NCBI RefSeq assembly: GCF_014648655.1
Contig: NZ_BMRN01000014.1
Location: 1 to 64,000, forward strand
DNA length: 64,000 nt
Direction of reading: 5' to 3'
From: Streptomyces atratus
Lineage (GTDB): Bacteria > Actinomycetota > Actinomycetes > Streptomycetales > Streptomycetaceae
Below are positions 42,937-51,745 of the stretch, in pieces. A program made the translations under genes and the position numbers. The first letter of the stretch is position 1. Each line of letters starts with the position of its first letter. The notes beneath the pieces are model-generated. The model saw only the letters and a program-made list of their open reading frames with translations. It was not told the DNA's origin and made no database searches.

Positions 42937-42968
42937 GGCGGGGCTCCGGGTTCGCCGGAGGCCCCGCC
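42937..42968. terminator. Bidirectional terminator between the TPR gene and hpd
   Basis: A 13-bp stem (GGCGGGGCTCCGG with CCGGAGGCCCCGCC, one bulge) is centred between the convergent stops at 42812 and 42985. Confidence 0.75.
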
Positions 42969-42984
42969 TTCACGCCCTGGGAGC

Positions 42985-44130
42985 TCAGAGGTTGCCGCGC
43001 TTCTCCTGCTCGCGCTCGATCGCCTCGAACAGGGCCTTGAAGTTGCCCTTGCCGAAGCCCATCGAGCCATGGCGCTCAATCATCTCGAAGAAGACGGTCG
43101 GGCGGTCCTGGACGGGCTTGGTGAAGATCTGCAGCAGGTAGCCGTCCTCGTCGCGGTCGACGAGGATCTTCAGCTCGCGCAGGGTCTCCACGGGGACGCG
43201 GGTCTCGCCCGCCCACTCGCCGAGGGTGTCGTAGTACGAGTCGGGGGTGTCCAGGAACTGGACGCCGGCCGCCCGCATCGCGCGCACCGAGGCGACGATG
43301 TCGTTCGTGGCGAGCGCGATGTGCTGGACGCCCGCGCCGCCGTAGAACTCCAGGTACTCGTCGATCTGGGACTTCTTCTTGGCGATCGCCGGTTCGTTGA
43401 TCGGAAACTTCACCTTCAGGGTGCCGTCGGCGACGACCTTCGACATGAGGGCGGAGTACTCGGTGGCGATGTCGTCGCCCACGAACTCCTTCATGTTGGT
43501 GAAGCCCATGACCTTGTTGTAGAAGCCGACCCACTCGTTCATCCGGCCGAGTTCCACGTTGCCGACGCAGTGGTCGATGGCCTGGAAGGTCCGCTTGGCC
43601 GGCGGCTCGACGATGGGGGCGGCGGCGACGTAGCCGGGCAGGTACGGGCCGTCGTAGCCGGTGCGCTCGACGAGGGTGTGGCGGGTCTTGCCGTACGTGG
43701 CGATGGCGGCCAGCACGACCGTGCCGTACTCGTCCTTGGCCTCGTGCGGTTCGGCGAGCCCGAGGGCGCCGTGCTCGACCGCGTACGCATAGGCCGCTCG
43801 GGCGTCCGGGACCTCGATGGCCAGGTCGACGACGCCGTCGCCGTGCTCGGCGACATGGTCGGCGAGGAAGCGGCCGTGGTCGGTGGACGCCTTGATGACG
43901 GAGGTGAAGACGAAACGGGCTGAGCCATTGGTCAGGACGTAACTCGCCGTCTCGCGGCTGCCGTTCTCCGGCCCGGAGTAGGCGACCAGCTTCATGCCGA
44001 AGGCCGTCGAGTAGTAGTGGGCGGCCTGTTTGGCATTGCCGACGGCGAAGACGACCGCGTCCATTCCCTTGACCGGGAAGGGGTCGGCCTGCCGGGCTGT
44101 GTCGGGGGTGGTGTGCAGAGTCTCAGTCAT
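42985..44130 (-). CDS. hpd: 4-hydroxyphenylpyruvate dioxygenase
   Basis: 381 residues. It converts 4-hydroxyphenylpyruvate to homogentisate in tyrosine breakdown. The three Fe(II) ligands fall at exactly the known positions for Streptomyces enzymes: His187 (QAIDHCVGNV), His270 (GVQHIALAT) and Glu349 (FFEMIERHG). The two tandem VOC (vicinal oxygen chelate) halves and the C-terminal F-G-K-G-N-F-K-A-L-F-E-A-I-E are intact. It is divergent from an Lrp/AsnC regulator across 132 bases, which is a probable local regulator. Confidence 0.97.
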   Translation of the reverse strand: MTETLHTTPDTARQADPFPVKGMDAVVFAVGNAKQAAHYYSTAFGMKLVAYSGPENGSRETASYVLTNGSARFVFTSVIKASTDHGRFLADHVAEHGDGVVDLAIEVPDARAAYAYAVEHGALGLAEPHEAKDEYGTVVLAAIATYGKTRHTLVERTGYDGPYLPGYVAAAPIVEPPAKRTFQAIDHCVGNVELGRMNEWVGFYNKVMGFTNMKEFVGDDIATEYSALMSKVVADGTLKVKFPINEPAIAKKKSQIDEYLEFYGGAGVQHIALATNDIVASVRAMRAAGVQFLDTPDSYYDTLGEWAGETRVPVETLRELKILVDRDEDGYLLQIFTKPVQDRPTVFFEMIERHGSMGFGKGNFKALFEAIEREQEKRGNL

Positions 44131-44262
44131 ACTCGAAGGCTCTCGCCGCTTCGCAAGGTGCGCAACAGTTCGCGAATCCGCTGGGCAATCTGCACAGCCG
44201 ATGGGGATGATGGCCGGGCTATCTGTACATGATGACCATCACAGCGACCCCGGAGACGCACC

Positions 44263-44736
44263 ATGGCGATCGATCCCCTGGACGGGCGGCTCATCGTGCT
44301 GCTGGCCCGCGAGCCCCGTATCGGCGTCCTGGAGGCGTCGCGCCGGCTCGGCGTGGCGCGCGGGACGGTACAGGCGCGCCTGGACCGGCTTCAGTCGAAT
44401 GGAGTCATCCGCGGATTCGGCCCGACCGTCGATCCGGCGGCGCTCGGCTACCCCGTCACCGCGTTCGCGACGCTGGAGATCAAGCAGGGCCAAGGCGCCG
44501 ATGTACGGGCCCACTTGGCCGGTGTCCCGGAAGTGCTGGAGCTGCACACCACCACCGGGCACGGAGACATGCTCTGCCGTCTCGTCGCGCGTTCCAACGC
44601 CGATCTTCAACGGGTGATCGACCGGGTTGTCGGTTTTGATGGCATCGTCCGGGCCTCCACGGCCATCGTCATGGAGAACCCGGTTCCGCTGCGCATCATC
44701 CCGCTCGTCGAGCAGGCCGCAGGGGACAACGACTGA
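44263..44736 (+). CDS. Lrp/AsnC family transcriptional regulator
   Basis: 157 residues. An N-terminal winged helix-turn-helix (MAIDPLDGRLIVLLAREPRI, then ASRRLGVARGTVQARLDRLQ, SNGVIRGFG) and a C-terminal RAM (ligand-binding) domain are complete. It starts divergently from hpd and is immediately followed by an importer operon (16 bases to the permease), so it may control either or both. The ligand is unlikely to be read from sequence; an aromatic amino acid is possible given hpd. Confidence 0.92.
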   Translation: MAIDPLDGRLIVLLAREPRIGVLEASRRLGVARGTVQARLDRLQSNGVIRGFGPTVDPAALGYPVTAFATLEIKQGQGADVRAHLAGVPEVLELHTTTGHGDMLCRLVARSNADLQRVIDRVVGFDGIVRASTAIVMENPVPLRIIPLVEQAAGDND

Positions 44737-44751
44737 GCCGAGGAGTGGCGT

Positions 44752-45399
44752 GTGAGCTTCTGGGAGTACCTGGGCGACCGGCATCAACAGCTGCTCACCG
44801 ACGCGTATCAGCACGTCAGTGCCGTATTCCAGTGCATGGTCATCGCCACCGTGCTGGGTGTCCTGATCGGGGTCGTCACCTATCGCAGCGGATGGGCGGG
44901 GGCGCTGGCCATCACGTCGACGGCGACGATCCTCACCATCCCCTCCCTCGCCGCGATCGGTCTGCTCATCCCGCTGGTCGGGCTCGGGGTCGCGCCCACG
45001 GTGATCACTCTGACGCTGTACGGGCTGCTGCCCATCGTCCGTAACTCGATCGTGGGCCTGCGTGGCGTCGATCCGTCGCTCGTCGACGCGGCGAAGGGCA
45101 TCGGAATGTCGCGGCCGGCCCGGCTGTGCCGGGTGGAGCTGCCGCTCGCCTGGCCGCCGATCCTCACCGGCATCAGGGTCTCCACACAGATGCTGATGGG
45201 CATCGCCGCCATCGCCGCCTATGCGTCGGGCCCCGGCCTGGGCAATGAGATCTTCCGCGGCATCGCCTCGCTGGGCAGCGCCAACGCGCTCAATCAGGTG
45301 CTCGCAGGCACGCTCGGCATCGTCATCCTCGCCCTGCTCTTCGACGCCGCGTACGTACTGCTCGGGCGGCTCACCATTCCCAGGGGGATCCGTGTCTGA
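44752..45399 (+). CDS. OpuC/ProW-type ABC importer permease 1
   Basis: 215 residues from a GTG at 44752. Five or so hydrophobic helices are followed by the permease EAA loop (AKGIGMSRPARLCRVELPLA) that docks on the ATPase. It matches the OpuCB/ProW group importing glycine betaine, choline or carnitine. The stop overlaps the ATPase start by eight bases. First of four genes: permease, ATPase, permease, binding lipoprotein. Confidence 0.9.
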   Translation: MSFWEYLGDRHQQLLTDAYQHVSAVFQCMVIATVLGVLIGVVTYRSGWAGALAITSTATILTIPSLAAIGLLIPLVGLGVAPTVITLTLYGLLPIVRNSIVGLRGVDPSLVDAAKGIGMSRPARLCRVELPLAWPPILTGIRVSTQMLMGIAAIAAYASGPGLGNEIFRGIASLGSANALNQVLAGTLGIVILALLFDAAYVLLGRLTIPRGIRV

Positions 45400-46675
45400 G
45401 ACCTCCGGCGCCGGAAACGCCGGCCCCGATACCGCCGACAGCGCCGAAACGACGAAGACCACTTCCGGCGCCACCATCCATCTGGACAATCTGACCAAGC
45501 GCTATCCGGGCAATCCGAGCCCGGCGGTGGACAACGTCACGATGGACATCAAGGCCGGTGAAACGGTGGTCTTCGTCGGCCCGTCCGGCTGCGGGAAGTC
45601 CACCACCCTGAAGATGATCAACCGGCTGATCGAGCCGACGTCCGGGCGGATCAGGATCAACGACGAGGACGTCACCGACATCGACCCGGTGAAGCTGCGC
45701 CGCAAGATCGGTTACGCGATCCAGTCGTCCGGGCTCTTCCCGCACATGACGGTCGCCGAGAACATCGCCCTCGTACCGAGGATGGCCGGCTGGTCGAAGT
45801 CGAAGGTGAAGGACCGGGTCGAGGAGATGCTCGATCTGGTCGGCCTCGACCCCCGGGAGTTCCACGGGCGCTACCCGCGTGCGCTCTCCGGCGGACAGCA
45901 GCAGCGGGTGGGCGTGGCGCGGGCCCTGGCGGCCGATCCACCGGTGCTGCTGATGGACGAGCCGTTCGGCGCGGTCGACCCGATCACCCGCGACCACCTG
46001 CAGGACGAACTGATCCGGCTCCAGCACGAGCTGCACAAGACGATCGTCTTCGTCACCCACGACTTCGACGAGGCGATCAAGCTGGGTGACCGGATCGCGG
46101 TACTGCGGGAGCGTTCACACATCGCGCAGTTCGACACCCCGGAGGCGATCCTCACCAACCCGACGGACGACTTCGTCTCGGGTTTCGTCGGTGCCGGGGC
46201 CGCGCTGAAGCGGCTCAACCTCACCCGCGTACGGGATGTGGAGATGGTCCAGTTCCCGACGGTTACGGTCGACGACCCGCTCCAGTCGATCTTCAACAAG
46301 CTGCGCGGCGGCCCGCACAACGAGCTCCTGATGCTGGACCGCAGGAACCGCCCGTACAAGTGGCTGCGGCGCGGCGACCTGATGCGGGCGCGGGGTTCGC
46401 TGGCGCGTGCCGGACAGCTGGTCCATGACACGGTGACGCGGGACGCGACGCTGCACGACGCCCTGGAGGCGGTGCTGACCGACAGCGGCGGACGGGCCGC
46501 GGTGACCGGGCGGCGCGGCGAGTTCATCGGGGTCGTCGACATGCACACCCTGATGAACTCCGTCCAGGAACTGCTGGAGGCCGACCGGCTCGCCGCCATC
46601 GAGCACCAGCACGACCTGGAGGAAATGCGCGCCCACCAGACCGAACAGGAGCTGGAGGGCGGTGCGGGCGCATGA
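45392..46675 (+). CDS. OpuCA/ProV-type ABC importer ATPase with CBS pair
   Basis: 427 residues from a GTG at 45392, overlapping the upstream permease. Walker A GPSGCGKST, signature LSGGQQQR, Walker B VLLMDEPFGAVD and H-loop FVTHD are all present. The C-terminal about 120 residues are two CBS domains (for example TRDATLHDALEAVLTDSGGR and RRGEFIGVVDM), which in OpuCA sense ionic strength. The C-terminal tail is acidic. It drives the osmolyte-type importer. Confidence 0.94.
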   Translation: MSETSGAGNAGPDTADSAETTKTTSGATIHLDNLTKRYPGNPSPAVDNVTMDIKAGETVVFVGPSGCGKSTTLKMINRLIEPTSGRIRINDEDVTDIDPVKLRRKIGYAIQSSGLFPHMTVAENIALVPRMAGWSKSKVKDRVEEMLDLVGLDPREFHGRYPRALSGGQQQRVGVARALAADPPVLLMDEPFGAVDPITRDHLQDELIRLQHELHKTIVFVTHDFDEAIKLGDRIAVLRERSHIAQFDTPEAILTNPTDDFVSGFVGAGAALKRLNLTRVRDVEMVQFPTVTVDDPLQSIFNKLRGGPHNELLMLDRRNRPYKWLRRGDLMRARGSLARAGQLVHDTVTRDATLHDALEAVLTDSGGRAAVTGRRGEFIGVVDMHTLMNSVQELLEADRLAAIEHQHDLEEMRAHQTEQELEGGAGA

Positions 46676-47571
46676 ATCCCAACTCCCCTCGGAATCCCGA
46701 ACCGGCGCGGACTCCGCGCTCCCTGCGCCCGGCGCCCGCGTCCGACAAGGACCGCCCGCCCGGCGAACACGACGTCATGGGCCATGCCTTCCGCGACGAG
46801 GAGGAGGAACCCCCACCGCCACCGGCGGGGCCGCGGCGCCGGATCACCTGGCGCAAGCTGGTACTGCTGCCGGCCGCGCTCGCGATCGTCCTGGCCATCA
46901 CCTATCTGTGGATCACCAACACCCACCTCGACTCGATCGCGAGGAACGCGCTCACCGGCGGCAATGTGCGGCTGCGCTGGTGGCAGCATGTGAAACTGAC
47001 CGCGATCTCGACGTTCTGGGTTCTGATCATCTCCATCCCGCTGGGGATCGCACTGACCCGGCGCCGGCTGCGCAAGGGCGCCCCGGTGGTCACGGCCGTC
47101 GCCAACATCGGGCAGGCGACCCCCGCGATCGGTCTGCTGGCGCTCCTGGTCATCTGGCTGGGCATCGGCCCGTCGACGGCGATCATCGGCATGGTGATCT
47201 ACGCGGTGCTGCCGGTGTTCTCCAACACCGTGGCCGGTCTCAAGGCGATCGAACCGAGCCTGGTCGAGGCCTCGCGCGGCATCGGCATGTCGGCGATGGG
47301 GACGCTCGCCAAGGTCGAACTGCCGCTCGCCGTCCCGCTGATCCTGGCCGGTGTACGGACGGCGCTGGTGCTCAACGTCGGTACGGCGACCCTGGCCACC
47401 TTCGTCGGTGGCGGCGGCCTCGGGGACCTGATCACCTCGGGCATCCAGACCCAGCGGATGCCGGTGCTGGTACTCGGTTCCGTACTGACGGTGGTGCTGG
47501 CGCTGCTGGTGGACTGGCTGGCCTCGCTGGTCGAGGTGGCATTGACGCCGCGCGGACTGGAGGTGGGGTGA
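46672..47571 (+). CDS. OpuC/ProW-type ABC importer permease 2
   Basis: 299 residues; its ATG overlaps the ATPase stop (ATGA). A Pro/Arg/Glu-rich cytoplasmic head of about 55 residues is followed by a first helix (KLVLLPAALAIVLAIT) and six more. The EAA loop reads ASRGIGMSAMGTLAKVELPL. The extra head and the unlike N-termini show the two permeases are paralogs that form a heterodimer. Confidence 0.92.
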   Translation: MNPNSPRNPEPARTPRSLRPAPASDKDRPPGEHDVMGHAFRDEEEEPPPPPAGPRRRITWRKLVLLPAALAIVLAITYLWITNTHLDSIARNALTGGNVRLRWWQHVKLTAISTFWVLIISIPLGIALTRRRLRKGAPVVTAVANIGQATPAIGLLALLVIWLGIGPSTAIIGMVIYAVLPVFSNTVAGLKAIEPSLVEASRGIGMSAMGTLAKVELPLAVPLILAGVRTALVLNVGTATLATFVGGGGLGDLITSGIQTQRMPVLVLGSVLTVVLALLVDWLASLVEVALTPRGLEVG

Positions 47572-47572
47572 G

Positions 47573-48553
47573 ATGGGCCCGCGGCAGGTGCGTGCCGGAC
47601 TCCTGGGGGCGGTCGTCCTGGCACTGACGCTCTCCGGGTGCGGTCTGAAGAGCGGCTCGCCGATGGTGGACGACGTGGTGCCCGGCTCCGTGGGTCAGGG
47701 GAAGCCGCTGGACGGTGCCTCGTTGACCGTCACCTCGAAGAACTTCAGCGAGAACATCATCCTCGGCCAGATGATCGGCCTGGTCTTCAAGGCCGCCGGT
47801 GCGGAGGTCCTGGACCGGACGGACCTGCCCGGTTCGATCAGTGCGCGCGAGGCGATCGTCAAGGGTGGCGCGGATGCGATGTACGAGTACACGGGCACCG
47901 GCTGGATCACCTATCTCGGCCATGCGAAGCCGATCGCCGACCCGTTGCAGCAATGGAAGGCGGTCCGCGACGAGGACCGGAAGAACGGCGTGACCTGGCT
48001 GACGCCGTCCACCCTCAACAACACCTACGCGCTCGCCATCAGCAGGAAGAACAACGCGGAGTACCACCTGAGGACGCTCTCCGATGTCGCCGCACTGGCG
48101 AAGATGGATCCGTCGGCGGTGACGATCTGCGTGGAGAACGAGTTCGCCTCGCGCGACGACGGGCTGCCGGGCATGGAGAAGGCGTACGGGATGTCGCTCC
48201 CGGCCGCCAACATCAAGAAGATGGACGCCGGGATCATCTACACCCAGGTCTCGAAGTCCAACTCCTGCCTGCTGGGAGAGGTGTTCACGACGGACGGCCG
48301 GATCAAGGCCATGGACCTCGATGTGCTCGTGGACGACAAGCACTTCTTCCCCAACTACAACGCGGCGCCCGTCATCCACACCAAGACCTTCGAGAAGTAC
48401 CCGCAGATCGCGGGGCTGCTCGACCCGGTCAGCAGGAAGCTGACGACGGAGGTCGCCCAGGTGCTCAACGCGAAGGTGGACGTGGACGGGCAGGACCCGC
48501 ACGAGGTGGCGAAGGACTGGCTGATCCAAGAGGGGTTCATCAAGAAGGGGTGA
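47573..48553 (+). CDS. Glycine betaine/choline-type substrate-binding lipoprotein
   Basis: 326 residues, ATG at 47573, two bases after the permease stop. The signal ends in the lipobox LSGC (Cys23). The periplasmic-binding protein fold is of the OpuAC type: LTVTSKNFSENIILGQMIGL, YEYTGTGWITYLG, LDVLVDDKHFFPNYNAAPVI and KLTTEVAQVLN. The conserved Y-T-G-T-G segment is part of the ligand box. Aromatic-box residues for quaternary amines cannot be fixed by eye, so the ligand is unsettled. Confidence 0.93.
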   Translation: MGPRQVRAGLLGAVVLALTLSGCGLKSGSPMVDDVVPGSVGQGKPLDGASLTVTSKNFSENIILGQMIGLVFKAAGAEVLDRTDLPGSISAREAIVKGGADAMYEYTGTGWITYLGHAKPIADPLQQWKAVRDEDRKNGVTWLTPSTLNNTYALAISRKNNAEYHLRTLSDVAALAKMDPSAVTICVENEFASRDDGLPGMEKAYGMSLPAANIKKMDAGIIYTQVSKSNSCLLGEVFTTDGRIKAMDLDVLVDDKHFFPNYNAAPVIHTKTFEKYPQIAGLLDPVSRKLTTEVAQVLNAKVDVDGQDPHEVAKDWLIQEGFIKKG

Positions 48554-48612
48554 GCCGGGAAGCCTGCGCCGCGGCCCTCCCCCGGGCACCGCCCCTCACT
48601 CACAAAGATTCC

Positions 48613-48656
48613 GTTGCAAAGAACCTGTTGCAAAGAGAACTTTGCAACTCTACGGT
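48613..48656 (+). promoter_or_regulatory. Operator and leaderless promoter of the ArsR/MFS operon
   Basis: A 9-bp perfect inverted repeat GTTGCAAAG/CTTTGCAAC (48627-48648, four-base spacer) is preceded by another GTTGCAAAG at 48613. TTGCAA (48628-48633) and TACGGT (48651-48656) form a -35/-10 pair with a 17-base spacer. The ATG at 48663 follows the -10 by six bases, so the transcript would be leaderless. The operator lies on the promoter. Confidence 0.82.
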
Positions 48657-48662
48657 TTACCC

Positions 48663-49274
48663 ATGCCCGCAACAGAGGACGGCACCGAGCCCCCCGCCGA
48701 AGCCGAGAACGTCCACAAAGTCGATGCCCGCACCCTGCGCGGGCTGGCCCACCCCCTGCGGCTGCGCCTGCTGGCCGCCCTGCGGGAGTACGGCCCCGCC
48801 ACCGCCTCCGGTCTCGCCGACCGGCTGGGCGAGTCCAGCGGCGCCACCAGCTACCACCTCAGGCAGCTGGCGGCGTACGGCTTCGTCGAGGACGACCCGG
48901 AACGCGGCAAGGGCCGCGAGCGCTGGTGGCGGGCCGCACACCGGGGCACCGTCTTCGACAGCAGCAGATTCCTGAGCCACCCGGATCCCGAGGTGCGCGG
49001 TGCGGTCGACGTCGTACTCCACGAGATCGCCACCACACACTCCCAGGAGCTGAACACCTGGATCGGCACCATGCGCGAATGGCCCGACGCATGGCGCCAG
49101 GAAGGCTGGGACATCAGCGATTTCCAGGTGCGCCTCACCCCGGATCTCTCCGAGGAGCTGATCGGGAAGATCCACGAACTCATCGAGAGCTACCGGGGCC
49201 GGGTACCGGAGGGCACCGAGGGATCGGCCAACGTCCGCAGCCATGTGCACCTCTTCCCGCGCCCCGCGGAGTAA
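48663..49274 (+). CDS. ArsR-type winged-helix transcriptional regulator
   Basis: 203 residues from the ATG at 48663; an alternative at 48642 would be inside the operator. The N-terminal HTH (RTLRGLAHPLRLRLLAALRE, then GLADRLGESSGATSYHLRQL, AAYGFVEDDPERG) is the ArsR/HTH_20 type. The long C-terminal domain contains a helical region (VRGAVDVVLHEIATTH). It probably represses itself and the coupled MFS pump by binding the palindrome just upstream. Confidence 0.9.
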   Translation: MPATEDGTEPPAEAENVHKVDARTLRGLAHPLRLRLLAALREYGPATASGLADRLGESSGATSYHLRQLAAYGFVEDDPERGKGRERWWRAAHRGTVFDSSRFLSHPDPEVRGAVDVVLHEIATTHSQELNTWIGTMREWPDAWRQEGWDISDFQVRLTPDLSEELIGKIHELIESYRGRVPEGTEGSANVRSHVHLFPRPAE

Positions 49275-49304
49275 CCAGCCCCTCCCGACCGGAAGGACAC
49301 CGTC

Positions 49305-49502
49305 ATGCACTGCGACACCCATCTGCTGCTGCACAGCCTGCGCTCCGCCGAATTGCGGGGGCACGCAACGGAGTTCGGTCTCGCACCGGCCGCCTCGCAC
49401 ACCGGGCTGCGCACCCGACTGGGCTGGGGTCTCATCGAGCTGGGGCTGCGCATCCTGCCCCGCCACCCCGGCCGCGCCTTTGTCGCACCCAGTACGGCAT
49501 GA
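49305..49502 (+). CDS. Small protein between the regulator and pump genes
   Basis: 65 residues with ATG at 49305 after GGAAGGAC. The stop overlaps the MFS start by four bases (ATGA), which argues that it is translated. Sequence MHCDTHLLLHSLRSAELRGH is followed by a possible amphipathic helix. No family recognised. Confidence 0.65.
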   Translation: MHCDTHLLLHSLRSAELRGHATEFGLAPAASHTGLRTRLGWGLIELGLRILPRHPGRAFVAPSTA

Positions 49503-50881
49503 ACGGCCGGGGGGACCGGAACCGCACCCCGCTCATCGCCGTTCTCTCCGCCAACTCCATATCCACGGCCGGTACTTCACTCACCCTCATCGGTGTCCCG
49601 TGGTTCGTCCTGGAGACCACGGGCAGCGCGGGACGGGCCGGCGTCGTCGCCTTCTGCGCGACTCTGCCGATCGTCGTCTCCGCGCTGATCGGCGGACCCG
49701 TCATCGACCGGATCGGGCGCCGCCGGGTCTCCGTCGCCTCCGACCTGGTGTGCGGCGCGGCCGTGGCCGCCATCCCGGTGCTGCACTACGCGGACGCCCT
49801 GGCGTTCTGGATGCTGTGCGCGCTGATGGCGCTCAGCGGACTCCTGCACACCCCGGGCAACACAGCCCGCTACGTCCTCGTACCGGATCTCGCCGAGCAC
49901 GCCGGCACCACCCTCGCCCGCGCCGCCAGCCTCTTCGACGCCGTCTCGCGCGGCGCCCGGATGGTCGGGGCGGCGCTGGCCGGCGTACTGATCGCGCTGG
50001 TCGGCGCGGAGACCGTACTGCTGCTGGATGCCGCGACGTTCCTGACGTCCGCGCTGCTGATCGCGGCCGGGGTGCGGGGGGTACCCGCGGCCGAGCCCCG
50101 CAAGGCCGCGGCGCCCGTCTCGCTGCGGGCGTACCGCGCCGAACTGCGCGAGGGATACGCCTACTTGCTGAGCAACCGGCTGCTGCTGGCCGTCGTGGTG
50201 ATGGTCCTCTTCATGAACGGCACCGATCAGGGCTGGAACGCCGTCCTGCTACCGGTGCACGCCTCCGCCGAGCTGGGCGGGGCCAGGGACATCGGACTGC
50301 TCACCGCACTGTTCGGCGCGGGCGGGCTGACCGGGGCACTGCTGTACGGGGCGTTCGGGCACCGCTTCTCGCGGCGGTCCGTCTTCACGGTGTGTGTGGT
50401 GCTGTGCGGCGCGCCCAGGTATGCGGTCGCGGCGCTGACCGGGACGACGCTGCCGCTCGCCGTGACCATGGCGCTGAGCGGCATCGCGGGCGGGGTGCTG
50501 AACCCGATCCTCACGACGGTGATCTACGGGAGCGTGCCCGACGAGCTGCGCAGCCGGGTCTCCGGGGTCCTCACGGCGGGCGGCGAACTGGCCATGCCGG
50601 TGGGCGGTCTCGCGGCCGGCCTGCTGGTGGAGAGCGCAGGGGCGAGAGGGGCACTGCTGGCGATGGGCACGGTGTACCTGCTGGCGACGCTGAGCCCGTT
50701 GGTGTTCCCGGTGTGGCGCACGATGGACGTGGCCGGGTCCGGGTCCGGGTCCGAGTCCGGGGCCGGGGGCGCCGCGTCGGAGGCCTCCGTACCGTCACCG
50801 GCCGCCGAGGTCAGCAGCTCGGGACCTCGCGCCCCTGCTCCAGCGCCTGGAGCGAGGACACCGCGCTCTTCAGAGTCGTGA
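49499..50881 (+). CDS. MFS transporter (12-TM)
   Basis: 460 residues, ATG at 49499, coupled to the small gene. Twelve hydrophobic segments include motif A (DRIGRRRVSVASDLVCGAAV) and a loop A-S-A-E-L-G-G-A-R-D before the second half. The sequence resembles macrolide/EntS-type exporters. A Ser/Gly/Pro-rich tail (S-G-S-G-S-E-S-G-A-G) of about 55 residues closes it. The last 71 bases overlap the convergent Lon-domain gene. Confidence 0.9.
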   Translation: MNGRGDRNRTPLIAVLSANSISTAGTSLTLIGVPWFVLETTGSAGRAGVVAFCATLPIVVSALIGGPVIDRIGRRRVSVASDLVCGAAVAAIPVLHYADALAFWMLCALMALSGLLHTPGNTARYVLVPDLAEHAGTTLARAASLFDAVSRGARMVGAALAGVLIALVGAETVLLLDAATFLTSALLIAAGVRGVPAAEPRKAAAPVSLRAYRAELREGYAYLLSNRLLLAVVVMVLFMNGTDQGWNAVLLPVHASAELGGARDIGLLTALFGAGGLTGALLYGAFGHRFSRRSVFTVCVVLCGAPRYAVAALTGTTLPLAVTMALSGIAGGVLNPILTTVIYGSVPDELRSRVSGVLTAGGELAMPVGGLAAGLLVESAGARGALLAMGTVYLLATLSPLVFPVWRTMDVAGSGSGSESGAGGAASEASVPSPAAEVSSSGPRAPAPAPGARTPRSSES

Positions 50882-51605
50882 CCGGGATCAGCCGGAGCCC
50901 CTTGGGGAGCTCGGCACCCGCCTCCCTGCACTCGGCCTTCGGGACGAGGAAGACGGTCGCGCCGTCGCGGTGCGCGGCCTGAGTCTTGAGCGACACTCCG
51001 CCGACCGCGCCGACTGTGCCGTTCGCCTGGATCGTTCCGGTGCCCGCAATGGTGCGGCCACCGGTGAGATCGCCGCCGGAGCCGTCGCCGTCGAGCTTGT
51101 CGACGATGCCGAGCGCGAAGAACAGGCCCGCGCTGGGGCCTCCGACATCGGCGAGGTGCAGGGTGACGTCGACCGAGTTCTTGGGCTTGTCGAGGTAGTT
51201 CAGGGCCGCGTCGACGGCGGAGTTCTGCGACTTCCTCATGTCCTCGAGGTTGTGCTTCTCGATCTCCTTCTCGGAGCCGCCGGTCGGGTAGACGGAGTTG
51301 CGGGGCAGAACCGCCCGGTCCGTACGGAACCAGCTGTCGACCACATCACCGATGCCGACATCGACGGTGGGCCCGGTCGCGACGATCGTCGTCATCCGCA
51401 GCTCGCCCTCGGTGGGGCGGGTGGGCGCGCCCTTGATACTGATCACGGGAGTGCCGTGATCGTCCCCGAGCACGTTCGCGGTCGTGCCGGGCTGTGCCAG
51501 CGTGAACGGCAGCGGTGCGAAGGCAGCCACGCCGAACAGGGCGAGGACGGGCACGGCGCACAGGGCGAGGGTGCGGGTGCGGGGGCGCGAGAGACGAGTG
51601 AGCAC
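50811..51605 (-). CDS. YlbL-like protein with Lon (S16) protease domain
   Basis: 264 residues with an N-terminal signal/anchor helix (LALCAVPVLALFGVAAF). The C-terminal Lon-like protease domain shows VGGPSAGLFFALGIVDKL with the serine nucleophile in G-P-S-A-G, and T-G-T-I-Q-A-N-G-T-V-G-A-V-G-G as in Lon. A Lys near the end (VPKAECREA) is the likely partner. It lacks an obvious PDZ domain of the usual YlbL length. Role unknown; likely extracytoplasmic. Confidence 0.88.
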   Translation of the reverse strand: MLTRLSRPRTRTLALCAVPVLALFGVAAFAPLPFTLAQPGTTANVLGDDHGTPVISIKGAPTRPTEGELRMTTIVATGPTVDVGIGDVVDSWFRTDRAVLPRNSVYPTGGSEKEIEKHNLEDMRKSQNSAVDAALNYLDKPKNSVDVTLHLADVGGPSAGLFFALGIVDKLDGDGSGGDLTGGRTIAGTGTIQANGTVGAVGGVSLKTQAAHRDGATVFLVPKAECREAGAELPKGLRLIPVTTLKSAVSSLQALEQGREVPSC

Positions 51606-51715
51606 CCGCCCAATCTAACCGCCGGGGCGCTGGTACGGGCCGGGTGGTGGGGCGACCCGGCCCGCCCGGCTGCCCGCGCTCCCGCGAGGGGCCGGGTCGT
51701 CCGGTCGGCCGCTTC

Positions 51716-51743
51716 GTCCTCGATCGCCCGACGGGCTTGAATT
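51716..51743. repeat. Second copy of the GTCCTCGATCGCC repeat
   Basis: GTCCTCGATCGCCCGACGGG differs by one base from GTCCTCGATCGCCGGACGGG at 25362. It lies between the Lon-domain gene and the IclR gene, just before the IclR stop. Confidence 0.65.
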
Positions 51744-51745
51744 GG

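Noticed and set aside
40044..43079. A 1011-residue minus-strand frame across the TPR and oxidase genes
   Set aside because: Arg/Pro-rich antisense shadow with no domain or start signal.
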